Assembly (NCBI GenBank): GCA_016715895.1
Contig: JADJXH010000004.1
Coordinates: forward strand, 620,001-684,000
Source: Flavobacteriales bacterium
GTDB taxonomy: Bacteria; Bacteroidota; Bacteroidia; Flavobacteriales_F; PHOS-HE28
Reading direction: 5' to 3'
Length of the DNA: 64,000 bases
Part shown: one piece after another, positions 15,912 through 24,598 of the stretch
Layout of the letters: each line of letters starts with the position of its first letter
Position numbering within the stretch: the first letter of the stretch is position 1
Position numbers and translations under genes: made by a program
Notes under the pieces: model-generated
Seen by the model: the letters and a program-made list of their open reading frames with translations, nothing else
Database searches by the model: none
Told to the model about the DNA's origin: nothing

Positions 15912-17084
15912 ATGCGCCTGTTGAAGAAGATCCTGCTCTGGACCGCCGGTCTTGTCGTGCTGCTCATCGTCCTGGCCTACGCCACCGGCAACGGGCACAT
16001 CCCCCGCGGTGTGCGCTACACCTACCTCATCGGTCGCACCGCTCCGGAGATCGACGACCGCGACTTCTTCCCCTACAGCACCATCCCGGCCACCGCGCCA
16101 CAACCCTGGCCCCAAGGCGCACGCTACGGACATCTTTCGCTCAAGCCCGAACAGGAGCAACAGCTCAAGGACCTGTACAGCGTGGGCTTCGCCGTGTTCC
16201 AGCACGACAGCCTCATCTTCGAGCAGTACTGGAACGGCTGGGACGCGGACAGCGTGAGCAACAGCTTCAGCGTGGCCAAGAGCTACGTGAGCGTCCTCAC
16301 CGGCATCGCCCTCAAGGAGGGGGTGATCAGGAGCGTGCAGCAGCCGGTGGGCGACTTCCTGCCCGAGTTCACGGCGATGGACCCCTGCCACGGCGCGATC
16401 ACGATCGAGCACGTGCTGACCATGAGCACCGGGCTGGACTGGGGCGAGAGCGGCGCCGACCCCTTCAGCGACAATGCCAAGGGCTACTACGGCACCGACG
16501 TACGCGCACTGAGCCTCGACCAGCCCTGCCGCATCCCTCCGGGCCGGGAGTTCGACTACATCAGTGGCGCCACACAGATCATGGCCGAGGTGCTGGAGGC
16601 CGCCTGGAAGCGGCCCCTCGACGAGCTGGTGGCCGAGAAGCTCTGGGGCCCGCTGGGCTGCGAGCATCCGGCGTACTGGGGCAAGGACAGGGAGGACGGG
16701 GACTTCAAGGCTTTCTGCTGCCTCTACGCCACGGCGCGCGACTTCGGCCGCATCGGGCAACTGTACCTGGACAGCGGCATGTGGAAGGGCCGCGAGATCG
16801 TGCCACGCGACTTCTTCCTGGCCTCGGTGACCCCCGCCAAGGTGATGGACAAGGGCCGGCCCAACGCGCGCTACGGCTACTTCTGGTGGCTCGCCGAACT
16901 GGAAGGGAAGCCCATCCACTACTGCCGCGGCTTCCACGGCGAGTACGTGGTGGTGATCCCGCACGAGGACCTGGTGCTGGTGCGCACCGGCATGAAGCGC
17001 GAGGAGGTGAACGAGGAGGGCCACCCGCAGGACGTGTTCCACTGGATCGCCATCGCCCGGGAGCTGGCCGGGCGCAAGGGCTGA
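15912..17084 (+). CDS. Serine hydrolase of the beta-lactamase/DD-peptidase family
   Basis: This 390-residue protein has one N-terminal membrane helix (ILLWTAGLVVLLIVLAYA), so the enzymatic domain faces the periplasm. The class C beta-lactamase-like fold is shown by SVAK near 120-123 (nucleophile Ser and general base Lys), the Tyr motif YISGA and a late FHGEY. HVLTMSTGLDWGES matches the esterase/DD-carboxypeptidase branch often annotated as 'serine hydrolase'. The substrate is unknown: peptidoglycan peptides or small esters are both possible. A CTACCTTCGG element lies upstream. Confidence 0.85.
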   Translation: MRLLKKILLWTAGLVVLLIVLAYATGNGHIPRGVRYTYLIGRTAPEIDDRDFFPYSTIPATAPQPWPQGARYGHLSLKPEQEQQLKDLYSVGFAVFQHDSLIFEQYWNGWDADSVSNSFSVAKSYVSVLTGIALKEGVIRSVQQPVGDFLPEFTAMDPCHGAITIEHVLTMSTGLDWGESGADPFSDNAKGYYGTDVRALSLDQPCRIPPGREFDYISGATQIMAEVLEAAWKRPLDELVAEKLWGPLGCEHPAYWGKDREDGDFKAFCCLYATARDFGRIGQLYLDSGMWKGREIVPRDFFLASVTPAKVMDKGRPNARYGYFWWLAELEGKPIHYCRGFHGEYVVVIPHEDLVLVRTGMKREEVNEEGHPQDVFHWIAIARELAGRKG

Positions 17085-17090
17085 CGGGCG

Positions 17091-17495
17091 ATGCGCAAGG
17101 ACATCCATCCCCCCAAGGTCGAAGGCGTGGCCATGGCCGTGGTGCGCGAGCCCGACCCCGAAGGCGTGGAGGGCTGGTACGTGTACCTGGTGAACCGGAA
17201 CGACTACGCCCTGGAGAACGTGCTGATCAGTTCGCGTGGTTATGGGGAGCTGGCGGGTGAGGCGCGGCGCACCAGTGAGATGCGTCACTTCCTGGACAAG
17301 CTCGGCCCGCGAAGCTGGGCACGCATCGAGCCCATCATGGAGGAGCTTTTCGGCCTCAACAATCAGTACTGGCTGAGCTTCTACGCCAACGGGCAGCTGC
17401 ACGACAAGAAGTACATCTTCCTGCCGGAGAGCATCCAGGAGGCCAACTTCACCCCGCTTCCCCTGATGAAGGTGCGCGGGGTGATGATCGAGTGA
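17091..17495 (+). CDS. Conserved-looking hypothetical protein, 134 residues
   Basis: This is a soluble protein without a signal peptide. The segments WYVYLVNRNDYALENVLISSRGYG and LNNQYWLSFYANGQLHDKKYIFLP suggest a small beta-rich fold; I recall this type as widespread in Bacteroidota genomes but know of no assigned function. It starts 6 bases after the serine hydrolase, and its stop overlaps the next gene by four bases (GTGA), so it heads a tightly coupled trio. Confidence 0.75.
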   Translation: MRKDIHPPKVEGVAMAVVREPDPEGVEGWYVYLVNRNDYALENVLISSRGYGELAGEARRTSEMRHFLDKLGPRSWARIEPIMEELFGLNNQYWLSFYANGQLHDKKYIFLPESIQEANFTPLPLMKVRGVMIE

Positions 17496-18643
17496 GCACC
17501 GCACCGATGCCACGCCGCCGCCTGCTGCTCCTGTTCACGCTGCTGCTCGTGGCCCTCGCCGCCGCGCTGGCCCTGCTGCGGCCCGAGGCCGTGAAGCACG
17601 AGCTCCGCGACCTGCGCGAGGCCGTGCGCAGGCCCGCAGGCCCCGCCGCCACGGACCTGTCCACCGAACGCACCGCCCCCGTCACATCCGATGGCCGCAC
17701 GCTCACGACCAACGACCCGGCGCCGTTCGACCGGCCGCTGGCCGCGCGCTCCGGTGCGTCCATCACCCTCGGCGGCCGCACCCTGAGGCCCAACCTGTAC
17801 TTCGACATGGAGACGTCCGCGGACAGCACCATGCTGGTGAGCACGTTCGCACGGAGCGGCCGGCGGTCGATGCTGTTGAAGGCCTCCGAGGAGTACGGAC
17901 CCGCCATCCGCCGCCGCGCCGGAGACGTGGGCGCTCCGGTGACCTCCATCGCGGCGGGGCTGTGGTGCCGCACGGACGACCCCGGCCTGGTGATCGTCAC
18001 CACCGTGCACCGGGGCGACGAACAGCTCGCCTGGTACGGCAAGGAGCTGCGGGCCCACGAACACACCCCCGGCGTGTGGCAGCGCGTGCAGGGCGAATTG
18101 TTGCTGCGCGACCTGGAGGTGGCCGATGACGACGTGATCACCATCTACCTCTGGAACAAGCACCGCCACGACACCTGGATCGACGACATGGACGTGGTGT
18201 TCCGCAGCGGCGATGTGCTGGGGCGCGACAGCATCCGCGCCCACGACCTGGAGGACAGCGCGCGCACCACACGCCCCCTGCCCTTCGCCGGCGTGGAATG
18301 CCTGGGCCCGGTGGATCCCGCGCAGGCGGGCCTTCGTGGAGGGGCCGCGCCTCCGTCCGCGACCGACATCGTCGACCTGCCGACCGGGACCTTGCGGTGG
18401 CGCTACCGGCCCGGTGACGGCGTGGCCCGCCTGGTGGACGGCACGGAACAGGCCCGCTATCTGGTGCGCCCCTGGTGCGCCGCCACCGGCGACCTGCTCG
18501 GTTACGAGCGGGTGCACGTGGGCACCGAGGCGGGCGCCTTGCGCATCATCGGGTACGACGTGGACATCCTCGAGGACGGAAGCGAGCGCATCGCCAGCAC
18601 ACCCGCCCCGCGCGGCGCCCTGCTGCGCATCACCACCCCATGA
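17492..18643 (+). CDS. Membrane-anchored protein with carbohydrate-binding-like beta domain
   Basis: This 383-residue protein has a single N-terminal helix (RLLLLFTLLLVALAAALALL), then a Pro/Arg-rich linker. Residues ~95-235 run as a jelly-roll-like domain (NLYFDMETSADSTMLVST, AGLWCRTDDPGLVIVTTVHR, WQRVQGELLL, ITIYLWNKHRHDTWIDDMDV), the usual build of carbohydrate-binding modules that end in a 'DDx.v' strand. The remaining ~140 residues are not recognised. The GTG start overlaps the previous stop; an ATG at 17507 is an alternative. The ATGA overlap with the GH16-like gene suggests equal expression and a joint role. Confidence 0.65.
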   Translation: MSTAPMPRRRLLLLFTLLLVALAAALALLRPEAVKHELRDLREAVRRPAGPAATDLSTERTAPVTSDGRTLTTNDPAPFDRPLAARSGASITLGGRTLRPNLYFDMETSADSTMLVSTFARSGRRSMLLKASEEYGPAIRRRAGDVGAPVTSIAAGLWCRTDDPGLVIVTTVHRGDEQLAWYGKELRAHEHTPGVWQRVQGELLLRDLEVADDDVITIYLWNKHRHDTWIDDMDVVFRSGDVLGRDSIRAHDLEDSARTTRPLPFAGVECLGPVDPAQAGLRGGAAPPSATDIVDLPTGTLRWRYRPGDGVARLVDGTEQARYLVRPWCAATGDLLGYERVHVGTEAGALRIIGYDVDILEDGSERIASTPAPRGALLRITTP

Positions 18644-20553
18644 ACCGCACGCTCCCCGTTCCGCATCGCATCGCCGTGGCCATCGGCGCCGGGATGCTCC
18701 TGCTGTTCGGGGCCTGTGGCGTGCGGACCGCGCACGCGCCCGGCGCGCTGCAGGAGTTCGCGGCCCTCACCAACTGGCCGGTGAACGACACCGGTGTGGG
18801 TGTGATCACGCTCGACTACACCGATGCCCTCGACAGCGGTTTCGTGGTCCCCAGTCCGCGTCAAGTGCCCGAAGGTCGGTTCACCTTCCGCTTCACCCTT
18901 CGCGACACCACCGGCCGTGGCACGCGGTTCCACTACAAGCTCTATTACCTGAACGACAGCTACAAGTTCGCGCACACCGCGCCGGACGGCAGGCAGCATC
19001 CCTTGGCGCACGAGAACTTCTACGGCAGCTGGGAGGATGCGGGCGAGGGCTTCCGCCTGAGCCCACCGGCGACCGCCGAGGGCATCACGGTCACCGACGC
19101 GTTCCGCATCCGCGGCGACCCGCGCGACCAGCCCGAGCACCGCGACGACCGGGGCCGGCCGGCACGCTGGTCCCGCAATCCGCGTGTGGGCGAGTACGTG
19201 TTCATGCTCGTGGTGATGCCCGAGGACGACTTCGCCCGCACCGCACCGGCCGCCGAGGTGCAGGACATCCGCCGCACGGCCGAGGGCCGGCACATGGACC
19301 CGTTCTGGTACTGGATCAGCGGGCCGGGGGCGCGCTTGAAGGGGGCCGAGGTGCGCATCGCGGCCCAGCGGTTGAAGGTGGAGGCCCGCCCGCCGCTGGG
19401 TGCCGGTGTGCATGTGCGGCCCGAGCATGCCGCCGACCGTTCAGCCTTCTCGGCCACCTGCGGCGACGACCCGGCGCTCGCGGCCCAGGCACCCTTCGAG
19501 CAGTTCATCCACTACGTGGACGCGAGCACGCGCTTCGCCAACATCCCGCTGATCGCGGACGTGCTCAACAACGAATACACGCCGGCGGACCACGACCGCT
19601 ACCGGTGCTTCTTCCCCACGGACCAGCTGGTGGGCCTGCGTCCGATGGTGGCCCGCACCCCGTGCAGCACAGTGCGCAGCGACCCGGAGCGCCACGTGAT
19701 CGAGCTGCGCAACCCGGCGAGCACCGATGGCGACTGGCGCAAGGAGAACGTGGGCATCCGGTCGCGGCACGGCCTGGCCTATGGACGCTACCGGGTGAAG
19801 TGCAAGCTCACGCGGCTGCTCAACGACTCGGACATGTGGGTGGGCCTCACCAACGCCATCTGGCTCATCTACGACGGGGCACCGGGCGGCCTGCGACGGC
19901 CCTGCCTGAAGGACGGCTACATGGCCAACTACTACGGCGGCGACAACGACCAGCGCGTGCCCCGTGTGGCCTATTCGGAGATCGATTTCGAGATCCTCAA
20001 GACCCCCTCCTACTGCCCCGACCGCGCCTTCCCGCCCACCTACCCGCAGCAGCTGGCCCTGCCGGACGACCGCAACGCCTGGACCTACAGCACCAGCGAC
20101 ACGCGCACCGACGGCCGCGGCATGATCACCGTGGCCTGCACCAACTGGGACATGGCCTGCCACGATGCGGAGGACTTCGATGTGGGCTGCCACGCCATCG
20201 AGAAGGACGGCCGCACCTACGTGAACCACCGCTGGGACCACAACTACCGGGCGCTGACCCAGAAGACCGAGGCGCTGGACAGCGAGCTCTTCGGGGGCGA
20301 CCACTACTGGTTCGAGATCGACTGGCGGCCGCAGGAGATCTTCTGGCGCATCGGCCCCGACCTGGAGAAGCTGCGTACGGTGGCCTACATGAACAACACG
20401 GTCACCGAGGTGAGCAACGTGCAGATGCACCTGATCGTGACGCAGGAGTGGCACAACACCCGCTGGTGGCCGGGCACGCCCTTCGACCAGGGCTACATCC
20501 CCTTCCCCGCCAGGGACCTGGTGGGCGAGGTGCAGGAGGTGATCATTGATTGA
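18640..20553 (+). CDS. Lipoprotein with GH16-like glycoside hydrolase domain
   Basis: This is a ~637-residue protein. The N-terminus MLLLFGACGV has a plausible lipobox. Residues ~35-270 form an unrecognised N-terminal domain with beta-strand character. The rest resembles a GH16 concanavalin-like jelly roll: YGRYRVKCKLTRLLNDSDMWVG, then AYSEIDFEILKT near 445-456, which fits the ExDxE catalytic signature (nucleophile Glu, helper Asp, acid/base Glu), and later HYWFEIDWRPQEIFWRI. If active, it would cut beta-linked glycans such as laminarin or related glucans or galactans. Spacing inside the family is unusual, so a non-catalytic role remains possible. The last 11 bases overlap the convergent gene. 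Confidence 0.68.
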   Translation: MNRTLPVPHRIAVAIGAGMLLLFGACGVRTAHAPGALQEFAALTNWPVNDTGVGVITLDYTDALDSGFVVPSPRQVPEGRFTFRFTLRDTTGRGTRFHYKLYYLNDSYKFAHTAPDGRQHPLAHENFYGSWEDAGEGFRLSPPATAEGITVTDAFRIRGDPRDQPEHRDDRGRPARWSRNPRVGEYVFMLVVMPEDDFARTAPAAEVQDIRRTAEGRHMDPFWYWISGPGARLKGAEVRIAAQRLKVEARPPLGAGVHVRPEHAADRSAFSATCGDDPALAAQAPFEQFIHYVDASTRFANIPLIADVLNNEYTPADHDRYRCFFPTDQLVGLRPMVARTPCSTVRSDPERHVIELRNPASTDGDWRKENVGIRSRHGLAYGRYRVKCKLTRLLNDSDMWVGLTNAIWLIYDGAPGGLRRPCLKDGYMANYYGGDNDQRVPRVAYSEIDFEILKTPSYCPDRAFPPTYPQQLALPDDRNAWTYSTSDTRTDGRGMITVACTNWDMACHDAEDFDVGCHAIEKDGRTYVNHRWDHNYRALTQKTEALDSELFGGDHYWFEIDWRPQEIFWRIGPDLEKLRTVAYMNNTVTEVSNVQMHLIVTQEWHNTRWWPGTPFDQGYIPFPARDLVGEVQEVIID

Positions 20554-21988
20554 GGGCGGGTGCCTCGCTTGACGCCCGGAAGGCCGGGATCGCATGCAGC
20601 GAAGCGGGGTCGATGTCGACCCCGAACCGGTCCCTATCCATGGGGTAGTGCATATCCTGCAGCCAGAAAGGCAATTGCTCCCACGCGGTTCCCTCGGGGA
20701 TGGGTTCGCACGGGAGCATCATGACCGGAGCTCCACCGTCGGAGGCGCTGATCAACAGCGTTTCGAACGGCACACCCCAATCGCCCACAAGCCCATAAGC
20801 GGCCTGGTCCGGTGCGGTGAAGTACCGCACGCCCCCTCCGGAGGACCGGCCATCCTCCACCACCTGTTGCAGCCGGGCAAGGCGATCCTCATAGCGTGCG
20901 GCGGCGGTGGCGATCGCACCCGACTTGACGACCAGCACGATCACCAGGATGGCCGTCATCAGCGCTGCGGAACGATCGCCATGTGCTTTTCCGGCATGGC
21001 CAAGCACCCAGGGGAGCACCACCAGCAGCGCGGAGGGCATGATGCTCTTGTCCATCATGATCTCCTGCTGGCCATACGGGGATGAAAGGAAGGTCACCAC
21101 GAGATACGCCGGGAAGGCCGCGGCCGCGACAGCGGCATGCAGGTAGTGGCGGGAACGCAGCAGTGCCATGACCCCCAGGAGCAGGAGCACGACCGGAAGG
21201 ATGTAGAACTTGCCCGGAAGCAGCAACCCATCCAGGAAGTAACCAGTGGACGCGAGCTCCGGGATCCGACCCAGGTCCGTCAGGCCGTTGCGCAGGTTGG
21301 TGCTGAACTCCAGCTCATACGCACTGGGCGGGAACCATGTCCTGTAGTTCATGGCCCAGAGCAGGCAGACCAGCATGGCCGAAACAGGAAGGGGCCACGA
21401 GCGCCCGGGCAACAGGAAGGCGAAGAGCGCCATGAACAACACGAAGGCGAACGCCGTGGGATGCACCATCAGCGTGGGGATGAGCAGGACAAGGCCCACA
21501 GCCAGGGTCCACGGTCTCCTGCCGACGCCCTTGTTGAACGCCCACTCCCAGAACGCCAACACCAGGAACGGATAGGAAAGCAGGTAGTGGGCCTCCAGCA
21601 CCATGCCATAGAAGGACGTGTGCATGCAGAGCACGGTGGCCAAAGGCATGGCCATGGCCACCACCAGTGACCGAAGGACATGCACGCCCGTCACGAAAAT
21701 GAGGTACGGAACAAGGACATGGGCGACGGATGCGACGATCAGCAGGGTTCGGGTTCCCAGACCAAGGCCGGCTCCTGCCTTGACCAGCGCCTGGGGAATG
21801 ATCGCGGAGTAGCGGTAGGCTTCGATCTTGAACGCCGGGTCGTTCAGCCAGCTGAAGACCTGATAGGCCGAATCGACATGGGCGATGCGCAGGTCCCAGT
21901 GCCACCAGGAAAGCAGAAGCAGGAACAGGAACAGGCCATGCCCGACCAACACGACCGGGCTTCCGACCAGCGCGAGCTTCCTGTTCAT
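20543..21988 (-). CDS. Multi-pass membrane protein, GT-C-like
   Basis: This is a ~481-residue protein with about ten hydrophobic helices (first VVLVGHGLFLFLLLLSWW, later LLIVASVAHVLVPYLIFV and LPVVLLLLGVMALL). An early loop with HVDSAYQVFSWLND between helices one and two has the acidic residue position typical of GT-C enzymes. A ~100-residue extracytoplasmic tail ends the protein. The start at 21988 overlaps the upstream gene's stop by ATGA. It is the last gene of the glycosyltransferase run. The sugar and acceptor are unknown. Confidence 0.65.
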   Translation of the reverse strand: MNRKLALVGSPVVLVGHGLFLFLLLLSWWHWDLRIAHVDSAYQVFSWLNDPAFKIEAYRYSAIIPQALVKAGAGLGLGTRTLLIVASVAHVLVPYLIFVTGVHVLRSLVVAMAMPLATVLCMHTSFYGMVLEAHYLLSYPFLVLAFWEWAFNKGVGRRPWTLAVGLVLLIPTLMVHPTAFAFVLFMALFAFLLPGRSWPLPVSAMLVCLLWAMNYRTWFPPSAYELEFSTNLRNGLTDLGRIPELASTGYFLDGLLLPGKFYILPVVLLLLGVMALLRSRHYLHAAVAAAAFPAYLVVTFLSSPYGQQEIMMDKSIMPSALLVVLPWVLGHAGKAHGDRSAALMTAILVIVLVVKSGAIATAAARYEDRLARLQQVVEDGRSSGGGVRYFTAPDQAAYGLVGDWGVPFETLLISASDGGAPVMMLPCEPIPEGTAWEQLPFWLQDMHYPMDRDRFGVDIDPASLHAIPAFRASSEAPALNQ

Positions 21989-23847
21989 GGGCGGGCTTGA
22001 ACGATGACGGTGAATTCCTTCAGCTCCACCACAGCGCCGCCGGGGACCCACCAGTACAGCTGGTCCACGATGCCGTCGCCGCGACGGGGCACGCGGACCG
22101 ATGTGTTGAACGGACCGCTCCCCAGATCGGCCTGGTGGTAGCGCAGTCTCACCCCTTCCGCATCGGTCTCGGTGAACACCAGATGTGCTGTCGTTCCATC
22201 GGGGATCACGAGCTCCCCGGCGATGCGCAGCTCATGAAGCACAGCGCCATCCTCCGGCACCAGGTCGTCCAGGGCAAGTGGATACTCGCCGTGGAGGCAA
22301 CGCATGCGACCATCCGGGCAGGCGTTGAGCGCATCGCGCAGCCGCTGGGGAAGTTCCTCCGAACGGTCGAGGTCGATGAGCGTATCCGGAACGGGCCATC
22401 GTGCGCTGGGTCGGCGCTCGAAGAGGTACACCTCGAAGGGCTGACCACCGGCATGGAAGTGCTCGGGCTCCTGCCGGCTCCACCCGCGCAGCACCGTGAA
22501 GCCCGTGTCGCCCATCAACTGGTCAAGCTGTATTCCGCCCTCGTTCGGGCCCATCCGGGAATCCCAGCAGATCAACTCCCCTTCGGCCAGTCCAAGGTCC
22601 TTGCGCTCATCGTCCAGCCGCCAGAAGGTGGGCGTCCGCGTGCTGTCGAACAGGTCGCGGTCCAGGGCGAAGGCCAGGTAGGGCTGCGCCAGAGCAAGAC
22701 GCCGGGCCGTGAGCACATCCGAACGAAGGAACGCGGCGGCCTCATCCATCACCAGTTCGGGCACGGTCTTCCTGACCGGCAGATCGGTGCGATGGTAGGC
22801 CTCGGCCAAGGCGGACACGCCCAGCAGCAACACGGCCAGGGACCGCGCGCGGGGCGAAAGCGCGCGAAGCACCGGTGCGGAGCCATCCACGGCCACAAGG
22901 ACCAGGAAAGGGAGCACGGTGGCCATCACCCGCAGCAGGCCGAAGGAGCCGTTCGTGCCACGCCACCAGATCCACGAGTGGATGAAGGTGATCGCGAGCA
23001 CGGGCGCCAAGGCCAGGGAGAGGATGAAGATGCTTCGGCGGTGCTCATCCGATCGTTCGCGAAGGGTCAGGGCCAGGGCGATCGAACCGATCGCCGCCGC
23101 CACCAGCAGTGGCACACCGGCGATGTCCCGCGCATGCGCCACGTAATGCCAGAACGACCCCTTCCCATAGAAGTCAACACTGTGTTGGTAGGGATGCTCC
23201 TTCAACAACCAGAACACATCATGCTTCACAAGGCCACCCAGAAGGCTCATCACCACCGTGCCCGCGGCCAGCCAGGGAAGAGCGCGCCAAGCACCGCACC
23301 GGACGAACCAAAGCACCAGAAAAGGAAGAAAGCCAACCCATTCGGGTCGGGCGAAGGGCAGCAACGAGGCCACCAGGGCCGCCGACCTCCATCGGTCCTT
23401 CCAGGTGAGCCAGAGCGTCCAGGCCGCCACCGCTCCGAACAGGACCTCGGTCATCCCCGCCACGGTCACCTGCAGGTACATCGGGGCCGGCAACAGCAGG
23501 ACGGGTACGAGCCAGGAGGCGCCTGGAGATCGCTCGACCGTGATCCGCATCAACGGCCAGGCCGTGAGCGCAAAGAGCAGGGCGTTCAGGAGGGCCATGC
23601 CCCATGCACCGAGCTGCGCGAAGGGCATGGCCAGGAAGGTGTAGAGCGGCTTGGCCCACAGGTCGAGCAACACGTGTGGATGCTCCGGAGCGTACCGGGC
23701 GAACAGGTAATGGAACACACCATCCCCGGGCTCCGGCGTTGCAGGCAGGAACACACGGAGCAGTACAGCGCCCAGTGCGAGCAGAAGGACCAGGGCCACC
23801 GGGCCGAACCCCGGCGTGGGCGGGTCCAAGGTGCGCTCAGAGGCCAT
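21985..23847 (-). CDS. GT-C-like membrane protein with C-terminal beta domain
   Basis: This is a 620-residue protein. Around ten transmembrane helices fill the first ~370 residues. The first outer loop (TPEPGDGVFHYLFARYAPEHPH) has the acidic pair expected for a GT-C glycosyltransferase of the PMT/ArnT kind. The last ~90 residues (AVLHELRIAGELVIP to VVELKEFTVIVQ) look like a beta-sandwich, possibly glycan-binding, on the outer face. It overlaps the GT2 gene upstream by 11 bases and the next membrane gene by 4, so it is translated as part of the same operon. Confidence 0.68.
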   Translation of the reverse strand: MASERTLDPPTPGFGPVALVLLLALGAVLLRVFLPATPEPGDGVFHYLFARYAPEHPHVLLDLWAKPLYTFLAMPFAQLGAWGMALLNALLFALTAWPLMRITVERSPGASWLVPVLLLPAPMYLQVTVAGMTEVLFGAVAAWTLWLTWKDRWRSAALVASLLPFARPEWVGFLPFLVLWFVRCGAWRALPWLAAGTVVMSLLGGLVKHDVFWLLKEHPYQHSVDFYGKGSFWHYVAHARDIAGVPLLVAAAIGSIALALTLRERSDEHRRSIFILSLALAPVLAITFIHSWIWWRGTNGSFGLLRVMATVLPFLVLVAVDGSAPVLRALSPRARSLAVLLLGVSALAEAYHRTDLPVRKTVPELVMDEAAAFLRSDVLTARRLALAQPYLAFALDRDLFDSTRTPTFWRLDDERKDLGLAEGELICWDSRMGPNEGGIQLDQLMGDTGFTVLRGWSRQEPEHFHAGGQPFEVYLFERRPSARWPVPDTLIDLDRSEELPQRLRDALNACPDGRMRCLHGEYPLALDDLVPEDGAVLHELRIAGELVIPDGTTAHLVFTETDAEGVRLRYHQADLGSGPFNTSVRVPRRGDGIVDQLYWWVPGGAVVELKEFTVIVQARP

Positions 23848-24598
23848 ACTTGATGATGCACCAGATGGCGCGGAAGCCGTCCTTCCAGCCGATCTTCTTG
23901 CCCTCGGCGTAGGTGCGGCCGTAGTAGCTGATGCCCACCTCGTAGATGCGGATGCCCTTCACCCGGGCCAGCTTCGCGGTCACCTCCGGCTCGAAGCCGA
24001 AACGCTGCTCACGCAGATCAAGCCCCTTGGCGATGTCGCTGCGGATCAGCTTGTAGCAGGTCTCCATGTCCGTCAGGTTCAAATTGTTGAACGCGTTGGA
24101 CAGGAAGGTGAGCACCTTGTTGCCGATGCTGTGCCAGAAGAACAGGATGCGGTGGGGATGGTGGCCCATGAAGCGCGAGCCGAACACCACATCGGCGAAG
24201 CCCTCCACCACGGGGCGGAGCATCAGGTTGTACTCGCGCGGGTCGTACTCCAGGTCGGCGTCCTGCACGATGAGGTGATCCCCGGTGGCCTCGCGGATGC
24301 CCCGGTGGATGGCGGCACCCTTGCCCATGTTGCGCGGCTGCTCGTAGAACCTGATCCCCAGGGACGGATGTTCGTCCATGTAGGCCCGCACGGCGGCGGC
24401 CGTTCCGTCGCTGCTGCCGTCGTTCACCACGATCACCTCTTTGCCAATGCCGTGATCCAGCTCCACTGCGCGCACCTTGTCGAGGATGCGGTGGATGGTG
24501 CGCTCCTCGTTGTAGGCAGGAATGATGATGGAGAGCACGACCGGCGTCGCGCCGCACCGGGGATCAGAGAACGCAGGTGCCATGATACCGGTGTTCAT
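23837..24598 (-). CDS. Polyprenyl-phosphate sugar synthase (DPM1-like GT2)
   Basis: This 253-residue cytoplasmic enzyme is likely membrane-associated without its own helices. The GT2 features are clear: LSIIIPAYNEERTI, VVNDGSSDGT, the DxD in IVQDADLEYDP, the acceptor-side GSRF and the late segment KIGWKDGFRAIWCIIKY typical of dolichol-phosphate mannose synthase-like proteins. The family transfers mannose or glucose from an NDP-sugar to a polyprenyl phosphate, giving the lipid donor used by GT-C enzymes. That fits its place among five GT-C-like membrane proteins. The ATG overlaps the upstream stop by 4 bases. Confidence 0.88.
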   Translation of the reverse strand: MNTGIMAPAFSDPRCGATPVVLSIIIPAYNEERTIHRILDKVRAVELDHGIGKEVIVVNDGSSDGTAAAVRAYMDEHPSLGIRFYEQPRNMGKGAAIHRGIREATGDHLIVQDADLEYDPREYNLMLRPVVEGFADVVFGSRFMGHHPHRILFFWHSIGNKVLTFLSNAFNNLNLTDMETCYKLIRSDIAKGLDLREQRFGFEPEVTAKLARVKGIRIYEVGISYYGRTYAEGKKIGWKDGFRAIWCIIKYGL

